DNA of 64,000 nucleotides from Kingdonia uniflora (taxonomy: Eukaryota > Streptophyta > Magnoliopsida > Ranunculales > Circaeasteraceae), in assembly GCA_014058105.1 (NCBI GenBank), contig JACGCM010002789.1:372001-436000 (forward strand), given 5' to 3'. Positions 11,461 to 22,104 of the stretch are shown one piece after another. A program made the position numbers and the translations under genes. The notes beneath the pieces are model-generated. The model was not told the DNA's origin, ran no database searches, and was given only the letters and a program-made list of their open reading frames with translations. The first letter of the stretch is position 1; the number at the start of each line of letters is the position of its first letter.

Positions 11461-12479
11461 AAACCTTTCTACACGAACTACACGAAGGCACTTGTAGATC
11501 CCATAAAGTAGGACAGTCTTTGGCAAACTGAGCTCTTACACAAGGAGTCTTTTGCCTAAAATAAAAGCTCATGCCATCAAATATGTTAGCAAATGTGATG
11601 CCTGCCAACGATATGGACCCAAAATTCGAGCTCCAACATTAGAACTCCATTCTAGCAAAGTTGTCTAGCCATTCAAAAGATGAGCCCTCGATCTCCGGGT
11701 AGCAACAAACTATGTTACCAAGTGGGTAGAAGTAGTTCCTTTGTGTCGAACATGCAAATATGAAGTTATCAATTTTATATAGGAAACTATTATAATACAG
11801 TTTGGCTGCCCCCAACTCATCGGAATCGACAATAGACCACAGTTCGTTGGCTCCAAGTTCGTTAATTTCCTCAGCCAGCATAATATCATCAACTTTCCTT
11901 GAAATCCGTATTACCTATAAGGAAATAGTCAGACCGAAATCACCAACCAAACTATAGTCGACAGAATTAAAAATTGCTTGACAGAAAAGAAGGGCAATTG
12001 GGTACAAGAATTACTGTATGTATTATGGGCATATTTATTAGCACCTTGAGTATCGACTGGATGTACACCGTTCTTGCTGGTACACGGAACCGAAGTAATA
12101 ATCCCCACCCAATATCATCGCCAACTGCGTTATCATACCGTGATTGAGAAAGAAAATGAATTGCAGTTGGCATGTAAGATGAATTGGATTGAGGAAATAA
12201 GAGATAGAGTAGTCATGAACTTAGGAAGGTACCATCATGCTTTAGTAAGATCATATAACAAACGAGTTAGTCATAGAGAGTATTATATTAAAGATCTTAT
12301 CCTATGAGAGGTACAAAAAAACAAAAAGGAACTCAATGCTGGGAAACTCGTAGAAAACTAAGAAGGACCTTTTATCATTATTGGCAAAAGCGGGTCTGGC
12401 TTTTAAGATCTCGTCACAAAAATTGGAGATCGAGTCCCTAATCCATGGAATATGAGGAGATTAAAGTTATATTGCAAAT
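11461..12479 (+). pseudogene. Element A integrase
   Basis: Zinc-binding segment YVSKCDACQRYGPKIRAP (11585), core with PFKR-stop-ALDL where Trp is expected, TNYVTKWVEVVPLCRT (11700), the second catalytic Asp in IGIDNRPQFVGSK (11820), and the third-acid region NSQTEITNQTIVD (11930), which keeps Glu. [18 protein letters not shown] follows at 12055. The C-terminal domain ends VPNPWNMRRLKLYCK at 12479. It has no chromodomain. Stops at 11667 and elsewhere inactivate it. Confidence 0.85.
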
Positions 12480-12504
12480 AATAATCTGTCACAGTGTACT
12501 TCCA

Positions 12505-12790
12505 ATTTTGTACGCTGTTCTTACATCAATGAAATACTTATGTTTGATCGACTTACATTATAGTACTTTTTGCTATTTCATACAGTACTCTTTTACAATT
12601 TATATTATCATGTACACCGTTCTTACATCAATTAAATACTTATGTTTGACTGACCTACATTAGAGTACTTTCTACTATTTTAAACAATACTCTTCTACTA
12701 TATCTTACATTTTCTTACGTCAATCATACACCAATAAAATACTTGTGTTTGGTTACCCTACATTTCAGTACTTTTCTACTCTCTCATACA
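12505..12790. repeat. About 100-bp tandem repeat, 2.5-3 copies, in element A
   Basis: The motif GTTCTTACATCAAT-AAATACTTATGTTTGA recurs at 12517 and 12619 (102 bp apart), with a diverged third copy near 12711. It lies just after integrase. Confidence 0.75.
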
Positions 12791-12879
12791 AGTACTTCTA
12801 TATACAGAGCATATTTCTAATGTCACAGGTTACCAGTGGGTTCACCCCATTTTACTATTACAGGTCATTTATTACCTTT

Positions 12880-13090
12880 GCCAATTTGATCTTCTATTAT
12901 ATTACAAATCGTTTGCTGCTTTAGCCAATATGATCTTCTATTACATAAAAGATCGCTTCTGCCAATTCCATCTTCTATTACATTATTGATCATTTACTGC
13001 TTTGGCCAATCTGATCTTCTATTACATAACAAATTACCTATTATTTTAGGTAATTCGATATTCTATTATACTACAGGTCGGCTATTGGAT
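12880..13090. repeat. 44-bp minisatellite, five copies, in element A
   Basis: The unit GCCAATNTGATCTTCTATTA starts at 12880, 12924, 12961, 13005 and 13049 (spacings 44, 37, 44, 44). Confidence 0.85.
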
Positions 13091-13378
13091 TCACAATCTG
13101 ACTCACAGATCATAGACTTCTACAACATAATTGGTTCATCAAAAGGTCAGTACAAATATGTACAGATCACTAATCATACTATTAGTACAATTTTGCTGCA
13201 GAAAAACCTTCATATTCTATCTACACTATTTTTGTTGCTATAGTACGAATAATTCCGTTTTGCATTAATTACGCCTCCTTACTCACTCGAACTCTTAAAA
13301 ATCACATCACCAAGCAAACTTTCCCCACCCCCCGAAAGTCGCAGACACATCAATTCTGGTGCCCTCCCAATAACAATT

Positions 13379-16300
13379 TATCTTCCTTCTTTAAGCTTAC
13401 TCTTAGTGAGAGCACCAATTTTTGACATAATACACTCCAGATACTCGGCTCGCACTAGCTGCATGTTACACTGCACACCATTTGTGATCAGGTTCTTGCA
13501 AACTGTGTCTTTTTCTTTTTCTAATCTCTTGAACTTAGACACGAAAAAAGAAAGTACTACCATCATCTTTCTGTCCTGCATGTCACTTGCCTCGCGCTTC
13601 ACCTTGTTAGGAACAACGAGCTCTGTAGTTTTTCCTTTAGCCTCATTCAGCATAACTTCCAAATTTTTGCTGAGATTTTCCATCGCCAATTTTTTTTATC
13701 CACAGAAGCTTTATTACGTGCTTCCATTACCATCATAAACTTGACCATTTTCCCTAACATAGCCATCGATTCCTCCATCATAAACTCATTATGACTTCTA
13801 TTTCCAACCACTGCATCAAGACTTTGTTCAGCCACCTCATGATTCGCCTCCAATTTTGTATTCGCGCTAATTAGTTCCCCAATTTCCATTTGGTACTCTA
13901 AAACGTTTAACTCCATCACTTAAACTGCATCCTCTAAAGTCCCTATCTTAAGATAATGCCTTTTTATTAATTTATTCTGTCCGTTATTGGCTTCCTCTAA
14001 CTCTTTTACCCTAATATTAGTAGCATACCACATTCCTTCAAATTTATAAGCACGCCTATCTGCTTCCCTTACCGTAGCTTGCATATCAATTGCTTCCGCT
14101 TCAAGTGTATTTATACAAACTTACAAGCATTTAAACTATCTTCTTCTTTCTTCAAACTTTCCAATAAATCTGTCATTTTAATTTGCAATGGAATAAGTTC
14201 TGCCTCCTGGTGGTTTACTCGTTCTGAAATATTACTTGCTTGACGTTGAATTTTTTCAATATCCAACTCTTTTTTCATTACAACCTCCTTCAATTCCTTC
14301 ATTTTTTTTTGTAAAATGGCTAGTTTAGCGTCCTTATCTTCCAGTTGTTCGGCCACGTGGCCTACCATGCCTTGCTCTTCAGTTACCCTCACCGCCATTT
14401 TTACATTTAACTCTGTAGCACTTTTTAGTGCTTCCTAATGTAAATTCAAATTAGTGTTCAATTTTTCATTTTACATATGCAACGCCTCACACTGGCTTTG
14501 AACCTCAGCCAGTTCCCCCCGCCGAAGCAATAGTTAACTTTCAAATACACACTAGTTCGTGTATCAAAACAGTTTACATATCACAGTTAACAATTTTACT
14601 CAACAACATAATACTTATCGATCCACATCTCTATTTATATCAATATTATCATTAGCAAAAGACGTATAGAGAATATATTTTATTTATCATCAAAATAGTG
14701 CAAAAAGGAGCTATGCATATAAAAGTTGGTAAAGACTTAACTAATTTACTTTCGCCGCCTCAAGCTATGAGAGGACTACCCCCTATCTCCCAAACTCCTT
14801 GACCTATCTTCCTGTACCTCCAACGGAGCTATAAAGGCCACCACCTTCTACTTCCATTGCTTTCACCATGACCAAGGTATCAATCTCTCGGCCTCCTCCT
14901 CATCATCCCTTGACAAATTTGAAACCGATCTAGGAGTTAGTTTTTCAGCAACCTTTTCCTCCTTATCATTTATTTATAAGCCACATATTTTTAGTTTTTC
15001 ATTTTCTGCATCAAAATCTTTCCCACAATCCATTACATACTTCTTAAACTCGTTCTCTTCCCTCGCCAACTCCTCTCCATAAAACTTAATAATACTTTCT
15101 ATATGACGTTCATGGTCCATTTGACTAGCGACCTTTGCTCGTGGTAGACAAAGATGCTCCCTCAATTGTATATCTTCCCTGTGCATACGCTTACAGGCTT
15201 TCTTCCGCAATACACCTAAGACTTTCGAATCACCTTCTACCTTCTTTCTAACAGTTGTTTCTTTTGTCAATTGATTTGCTAATGACATTTTTTACTCCAT
15301 TCTTTGCGTCAACACATTTTGTAACTCCTTTAACTCACCCTCTAATTTCCTTTGCACTTTTATTTTCTATTTTCTTATTTTGAAAAATAAAATCCTCATT
15401 GCTCTTTGACCCTACATAAAGCCAAGAACATCAGGTAAGAGTCCTACGTCACCCCATATAATAGGCACACCAACTTGAGCTAAGCATTTTTTCGCCTCTA
15501 CACTATGGCGAATACGTGCTTCTTGAGCTCAAAACATAACTCGAGCTGGGTAAGGTACTACACCCCTTTCCTTCAAAAGTTCTGCATAAACTTTCTTTAA
15601 ACCCCGCTCACTATCAACTTCGGCCTCAAAATATAGTGTCAGACTTACCAAAAGCTTTTGACACCTAGCTTTATTACTTAGGTCAATAAAAAAAACCAAG
15701 TCTTAAGGCTTTCGTATAACCGCCCCCCTCTCCTCTTTTTTTCTTAAAACTTCATCCCTCTCTACTTTTATTTTTTGCATATCTACATTGTAGATCATAT
15801 AATTCCTTAATTTTTTTTTTCTGAATTAGATTTAAACTGCCTTCTCTCAGACTCAGTTTTACTTAGTACCTGTTGAATACGAGTCACGGAATCCCTCGCT
15901 CAACTAAATGATCTCTCCAGGGTGGAAACAATTTTTCTCAATCGCTCTATCTCCTACACAGATTATAATTTTTTTCTTATCACACAAACTTTCATGAAGA
16001 GCACAATTAAAAGATATCTATCAAACTTAACAGTTGCAGAACACATAAAACACAATCTCATCACAGTCAAGACCGAACAACATAGCTTGAAACAAAATTC
16101 CACAATATGATTAAATATTCTTACCAGTCTCTACATCAGATGGAGGATCCACTTCATTACTAGCAGCTAGAACTTGCTTAATTTGCAGGGAAGGTACAGT
16201 GACTGGATAAGCAACATCTTCCGCCAGTTTGTCTTTCGCATCCAATTAGAACACTATCTCATGGTACCTACCTGCTAGTCCCAGATTGATATCGGCCGCG

Positions 16301-18133
16301 GTCAGCCTAAAGTGATTGTAAGACTAGGTCATATGATTTTTCTTATCCCTTATCTTTCCAAATGCTTCTGACAGAGTCTCCCCACGCTTAGATAACTCAA
16401 CATACCGCTCTTCAGCAGACTTTAACTCTTCAACATTACTCTATTTCTCCTTCTTGAGCTCCACCTCGAGCTTCTTTATCCGAGCTATTTGAGCATCGAA
16501 CCTGTAACTAAGCTCTCCGAACTCTTGGTTCTTCTTCTCAATAAAACTTGTAGCTCCCTTCACCAACATCGAGAGCTGCCAATACAAGAAACAAGATCAG
16601 TCATACATATAAATTAATCACCATATTACAAATAGAGACTATCAGTACGTACACCTATTGCTTCTTCTTGAAACATCTCTTCGAGCTGCTGCGGCTCATT
16701 TCCTACCAACTTAAACAAACTTTGCTCCATTTCTCTCAGATTAGCTACAAACTTAACATTTGTATGGTCACTGCCTTCAAGTATATGTTTTTTCCTTTTC
16801 AGTAACCACTTGTCTATTTCTGAAGGAGTGACCTCATTCACCACCTGTTCCTCTACTACACCATCGACAACAAGTTTATAGTCCTCTTTTCCTTTGGCCA
16901 CCACCACAGTAGAAGGCACAACTTCTGGCACTATCTTTTTTAGCCTCTGAAACTTCTACCCTACACTCGTACTCTCTGTTGCAGGTGGTGGGATACCAAT
17001 AAAGTTACCTAGAGGAAGATGGGTATTTTTCTTTTTAGCCATAACTCAATTTTCATGTGCTCGTTGCACTTTGGGCACTCAAGAGTCTACTCTTTTATCC
17101 CTACGAATATTTAGCTCACCAAGTACTTGCTTGAACTTGACCTGCTCAAGGGCTACGCTGTCGAACAAGCTCGTATTATTAAAAAAGAATTTGGGATCTG
17201 GATCTGACAATCAAAAACAGGGAAATGGTTAGCAGTTAAAAGACAAACTGATATTTAGTCAAGTTAGCAGGCGTGACTTACTCGGATTTAAATATTTATG
17301 GTTCAGTATGAGCGCCGGTTCATCTGGAACCTGCATACAATTGCACCCTACCAATACAAGGTGGCCGTTCTATGGTTTACCTGCAGATTCAATGCTAAAA
17401 AACTTTGGCCTAGATGAGTCATAAACAGGTAACCACTATTACGACCTTTAACAAATTTCATTCTATAAAATTTCAACACGCCATCAGCTACGAACTGCTT
17501 TGCAGTCCCACTTTCCCTTCACCTCATACTGGATGCCTCACACAACCTCATCATCTCAAATACATGCCCATTTAGTTGGACAGGGCAACATTGCAATACA
17601 TTTATAACCCCTTTTTGAATGAAGGTTAGAGGAATTCTAAGGCCATATACGACCTGGTTCAGATAGCACAAAAACCCATCATTCGGGCCTACTATCCCTA
17701 CTCTATTATAGTACGCAAGTTCTACATCTTCACTAATACCTTTATCCTTTATCTAGATATTTAGGCTAGGAACTTGGTAGTATACCCTTTCTTCCCCTTT
17801 CCCTGGTACCAAGGTCCTAAACCACCAACCTTGCTCTATCACATAATTTCCCCACTCTCCTTTTAACTTCTTCTTAAATTTCAAAAATTGTTTTCCTACA
17901 TCAACTCCTTTAGGATATATATAAAATGACTTATCTTTCACCTCTATATCATCTTCCTCTACAACATTATTTAATTCACTGGGTTCTCCAAACTCTACAC
18001 CTATAGTAATTTTTCTCTTATCTACAGTTTCTTCCATACTACTACAATCGTCCTCCCTACTTGACGATGATGTTTCCTTAAAACTAGATGACACTACAAA
18101 TTTACTCATAGGCTTTATGTTTTTTGAACGCAT
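13379..18133 (-). pseudogene. Element A large antisense gene: PF04195-like domain plus coiled coils, with introns
   Basis: Starts at MRSKNIKPMSKF (18133; the frame is open to 18154). Exon 1 holds FYIYPKGVDVGKQFL, GEWGNYVIEQGWWFRTL, and the block GLRIPLTFIQKGVINVLQCC / PVQLNGHVFEMMRLC (about 17680-17560), which resembles the plant 'putative gypsy type transposon' domain. Three introns have GT-AG ends: 17204-17281 (GTAAGT..TGTCAG), 16576-16652 (GTACGT..TTGGCAG) and 15954-16124 (GTAAGA..TGTGTAG). Exons after them are rich in Glu/Lys/Leu heptads (FGELSYRFDAQIARIKKLEV, 16500; MAVRVTEEQGMVGHVAEQ, 14398; MAMENLSKNLEVMLNEA, 13689), that is, long coiled coils. It ends KIGALTKSKLKEGR near 13379. Scattered stops show decay. 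Function unknown. It is antisense to the element, as in Grande- and Ogre-type additional ORFs. Homologues: B 30358, C 38155, D 54731, E 62075. Confidence 0.75.
17204..17281 (-). other. Candidate intron in the large antisense gene of A
   Basis: 78 bp, donor GTAAGT, acceptor TTGATTGTCAG, T-rich 3' end. Downstream exon starts with the DPDPKFFFNNTSLFDSVAL reading. It removes stop-rich sequence between two open segments. Confidence 0.65.
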
Positions 18134-18159
18134 ACTGGACCTAAAGGTACACACAACAT

Positions 18160-19214
18160 TTTATTATTTTCTCTATATTTATGATTCAACACTTACACAA
18201 TTATATGCTATACCATACATATAATAGAAACAACCCCACTTATACTTTTTACTCAGCCAAGGCATATATTTTCAATTTTTCCAAAACAACAGAAAATCAT
18301 TTTCAACTTTCCCTTTTCTTCTCCAAAGACAATTTTCTGTTTCAAGAGTTTGTTACCATACCCACTGCTTTTACAAACAGTAAAAATATAGGTGAACAAG
18401 CATTCCTTAGCCCCCTACATTCCCAAATTTGACATCCCCAAATAATTTACAGACAGAGGCGATGAACATGCAACATCATATACATAGTACCAGACAATAC
18501 AATCAACATAGAAAAATAAAATTTACTAACCTGTACTAGAAATTTCACAACCTTCTACTTTGCCAACAACTTTCACAAAGCGTAATTGATTCCGTTGTTT
18601 CTCCAACACAGTTCTCTCACCAGATAAAACTTTCTCAATGAGATTACACTCAGAAATCAAACATTTCTTCACTCTAGAGACACTGGTTACACCACATTTT
18701 TTCAATCTATAATTATTGATAATTTATGAGGGAGAGAGAGACGAGTTTTTATACTCTCCCTCGATTTTTTAAATGATGACTCTTTCAGACACGTGTCTTT
18801 CACCCCTACTACCCCTACATGCATGTTTTTTCATCTTACAGCATCATCATGACTTTTGTGATAACGTCTACTGCTATCACGTCTGTCTCCACTTTCAGCC
18901 ATTAAACAATTCTTTCCCCCCTTCCTAAGACAATCTAAACGATCCATTACTATATTTTTATACTCAGCCAAGATCATTCCATAATATACGTCATTCCTAA
19001 AATAACTCAATATTTAAAAAATCGAAATTATCTACACAGCTGTTAAAATCAAATAGCTGTAATCACTATATGAGTAGTTCAAGAAATATATTGATCTAAT
19101 TTTTTCTAGTTTGCAGATTCAATTTTTATTATTCTACATTCAACAGATAGCAAAAATAGAATACTGCAAACATATTACTTATTTATTTCGAGCTCTTAAA
19201 ATTTGTGCTTACAA
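18160..19214. other. Non-coding spacer between antisense genes of A
   Basis: No sense gene seen. It is AT-rich and holds the upstream region of the large antisense gene. An 83-residue plus-strand frame at 18181-18432 has no recognisable motif and is not called. Confidence 0.4.
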
Positions 19215-19567
19215 TCACATGTAGTTACATTTAAAGCAACCCGGAAGAATTTTTTCACCATATGGAATTATCTCCCCTCCTACTACACTCTCATCCTCTT
19301 CAACAAGTTTGTCTCGTATGATCTCTAAAATAACTTCTTCTCGCAAGGTGGCATCTAGAAGCAGCTCGCAAAACACATAAAAAAAATAAAACAATCATAC
19401 TTTACTCGCCTGCCTTTGTCATTTAACCCACCCAACTTCAACAGCCACTCGGGTAACACGGCATTATAAGGCAACAAGCAAAAATAACGCACACGGTGTT
19501 TAGCCACTTTGATGCTCAACCTACCTTTCATTTCTTGACGAACACGCTGAGAATGTGTCCTCACCAT
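19215..19567 (-). pseudogene. Element A small antisense gene 2 (MVRT..CFKCNYM)
   Basis: Starts MVRTHSQRVRQEMKGRLSIK at 19567, continues VRYFCLLPYNAVLPEWLLKL-GGLNDKGRR, then after a short intron or frameshift (19355-19405 has GT..AG ends but is only 51 bp) resumes as ATLREEVILEIIRDKLVEED, VVGGEIIPYG and ends GCFKCNYM-stop at 19215. Element C has a counterpart at 36873-37225 with the same start pattern, the YDAELPVREVQLEGLDGIGR middle and the identical CFKCNYM-stop. No family recognised. The CxxC near the end could bind metal, but that is a guess. About 100 residues, basic N-terminus. Confidence 0.6.
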
Positions 19568-20641
19568 GATAACTTCCAATCAACTAATACCAAGCTTTTC
19601 CTGTACAAGATACAAGGCATAGTAGATGAGGATTAACATTTTAAATAGCCAGCATAAAGATCTATTTAGACCGATAAAGTCGCTTCCATAACAGATTTTG
19701 AGGGAAGATATATTTTACAAGCACAAATTTTTGTAAACAAAAATATCAGCAGAAGTCTGAGATTATTTTGATAGCTACTACTTTCCATTTTACGAAGTAT
19801 ATCCTCAGATCATATTCGCATGCTTTGTACAAATAACATATCCGCAAAGATGAAGTTCACATTAAATATTTAAGTACCTACAACAGTAGATCCAACAAAG
19901 CACCTACTGACAGATATCATTTACCTATCTTCATTATGACATTTTCCAGTCAGTTCAAAACAATAACTTTTGCGCATACCAATCTCCTCTCAATCCGTAC
20001 GATCATACTAGCCACTTGTTTGCTTACATTCACCAAACAACCTCATTACATTTTTGGACTTCCCTTTTTAAGCCTTATTTCCCAGTATCTTCACTGATAA
20101 GAATACCTAGTTCATTCCCGTTTGACTTTTTTCAGAACGATTCTACCACAATTTTGTGGCTCACACCACCTAAATCTCTTTTAGTTCGGTTAAAAGTGCC
20201 TATCACACAAAAATATTTCCAAAAATACTTTATACTATTTTTACCTTCTCATATATTAATTTATCAGCAGTTCAAATTATCCCTATCTGTTCCCCTTCTC
20301 TAGTAAGTCATTTCGTAAAGAATGCTTGACATATAAAGATTGAAGTTCGAAATTCAATATAAAGTTGGCAGAATAAAGATATTTCATTAGCTTAAATATT
20401 TCTTACATCTTAGAATTTGCAGAATACTTTACAGTTAACAAATCTTCAAGACATTTTTATAGATTGAATTGCATATTATATTGCATTACATTATATTACA
20501 TCAGTGCTTTAACCAACCCTCAGCAGGGGGACCTTCTTCATGACTAGATGCGATGATTGTGCAGAAGACAAAAGCTTCTTCACCATAGTCTCTTCTACCA
20601 TAACCCCTATTACCCCATGTAATAGAGAAGGAAGAAGGGTC

Positions 20642-20980
20642 CTATCTTTTAGAAATAACCCACTCACCAGCAGGGTACCGACAAGGCTCCCTCGAATAAA
20701 TGCATACCGCTTCATTTTCAATTATAATAGCCTTCTTTGCCAGTAGATACAGTCTATTTCTATGCTCCTCCTCTGATATCAATAGATAATGGAAGCGTAC
20801 CATTTGATAATGATCATCTTGCGCCTCTACCACCACTTTATATGTCATATCGTAGGAGGTATGACTCACCGAAATTGGCATAGGAAGACTCAAAGACTGA
20901 TTCCCTAGGTATCAAAACCTCAGTTTTTCTACATTCGCAAGAATCCTAGCCTCCAGAGTTTGCCGTCTACTGGTTACCAT
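20642..20980 (-). pseudogene. Element A small antisense gene 1 (MVTS..RFHYLL)
   Basis: From ATG at 20980 the frame reads MVTSRRQTLEARILANVEKL, meets one stop (KLRF-stop-YLGNQSL), then continues in the same frame with ISVSHTSYDMTYKVVVEAQD, MVRFHYLLISEEEHRNRLYL and LAKKAIIIENEAV to a stop at 20642. The counterpart in C (35631) shares L..RI, YFGDQSLE.P, PPTYKEM, VAEAEEEFYY and RFHH in order. It is the antisense gene nearest the 3' LTR. A TATA-like GTATAAATT (minus strand) sits about 130 bp upstream at 21105-21113. Family unknown. Confidence 0.55.
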
Positions 20981-21326
20981 CCTCTCTATAGAAGGAAATT
21001 TACAGACAATAACAGAAAGGTTACAGAAAATATAAGGAAAGATATAAAAGATCAAGTTAAGAAAAATACTTAGTTAATCAAAACTGCAACCACAAGCCAC
21101 AATACAATTTATACTGTCATTAACATTAAAGACGACTTTCCAAATTCCCAACGACAGAAGGAATTCTCATGCAATAATCTTGACCAGAACCATTGCTTCT
21201 AACAAACCCAACAACCATAATAGATATTCATGAAGACATATTAGAAATGATTCCCCAGTATTAATTACAGTATTAATGAAGCTTCTCAACCAACACCACT
21301 CGCCGACAATGCTTCTCGTGCTCTTG

Positions 21327-21342
21327 GCTGAGAGGGGGTGGT
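21327..21342 (+). other. Element A polypurine tract
   Basis: GGCTGAGAGGGGGTGGT immediately before the 3' LTR; primes plus-strand cDNA in LTR retrotransposons. A similar GAGAGGGGGCGAA (minus strand) precedes the 3' LTR of F. Confidence 0.8.
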
Positions 21343-21911
21343 TGTAGTGGCTTATTCCGCATCTCAAACTCAAACTTTATCTACGACCATCATACGAACA
21401 CTCGACCTCATCAACATATACATGGCACATTTATGGCACATTATGAAACATCTAAAGCTTTACTCAACATTTTCGACCTCTACATCAATAGTTCAAGTAA
21501 ACAAACACTCTATCATTAATGAAGCCGTTACAAGGCAGGAAGATTAGACCATTACACAATCAGTTCAAGGACTATTAAATCTATATTGTAACGTCCATCA
21601 TTAAAAATAATAATGGTCATCAAACAGTCATATTATAAGACCTATAAATAAGACCAGAGAATTCCAAATGAAGGACAGATGAATTCTCACTCAAAAAATA
21701 TATAAAACTACTCAGAACAACCTTTGTAATAGCTAGCAATCTTCAATAAAATATCTCTCTCTTTCCAAACAATTAAGAGAGGTCGTGGTTTTTAACCTAT
21801 TCAAAGGTTTTCCATGCAGAACTTTATGTTAGCAATTACTTATGGTACACTAACGTTCTGATTATCTTTAGTGTAAAAACTAAGATTGTATTACAAAATT
21901 AGGCTATTACA
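21343..21911 (+). repeat. Element A 3' LTR
   Basis: TGTAGTGGC...GGCTATTACA, collinear with 6451-7014. It keeps CCTATAAATAAGACC near 21646 as probable TATA box. Confidence 0.9.
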
Positions 21912-21928
21912 TTTAGTATTATTACACT

Positions 21929-22104
21929 GACTTCCCTATCAAAAATAACTGGGGGTGACAAGTTAAAAAAAATTATAATAATCTATGACTTTTTTAATCC
22001 AACGACTTGAGATAACAAGTAAAACAACTAGATATTCGATGACTTCCCTTGTTTAACAATACCGGGGACTACAAGTCAAAAATTACAATGTTCGATGACT
22101 TATC
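21929..22104. repeat. About 56-bp tandem repeat, three diverged copies, in element G
   Basis: Each copy starts GACTT(C/T)(C/T)(C/T) and contains ACAAGTNAAA about 30 bp later; starts near 21931, 21989 and 22043, with a fourth cut by the copia insertion at 22105. By position it follows the G integrase, now split from it by element A. Confidence 0.6.

Larger units (their letters stand above)
6451..21911 (+). mobile_element. Element A: near-complete 15.5-kb Tat-lineage Ty3/gypsy retrotransposon
   Basis: Two LTRs (6451-7014 and 21343-21911), PBS directly after the 5' LTR, polypurine tract GAGAGGGGGTGG directly before the 3' LTR, and gag-PR-RT-RNaseH-aRNaseH-INT in sense, followed by about 8.5 kb that includes antisense genes. 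The flanking 5-mers TATAG (6446-6450) and TTTAG (21912-21916) look like a target duplication with one change. It is inserted in element G. All sense genes carry stops. The length and antisense cargo resemble Ogre/Grande-type elements. Confidence 0.9.

Noticed and set aside
20016..20303. 95-residue plus-strand frame between antisense genes of A
   Set aside because: Ser/Phe/Leu-rich with no motif; lies in spacer of an element whose genes here are on the other strand.
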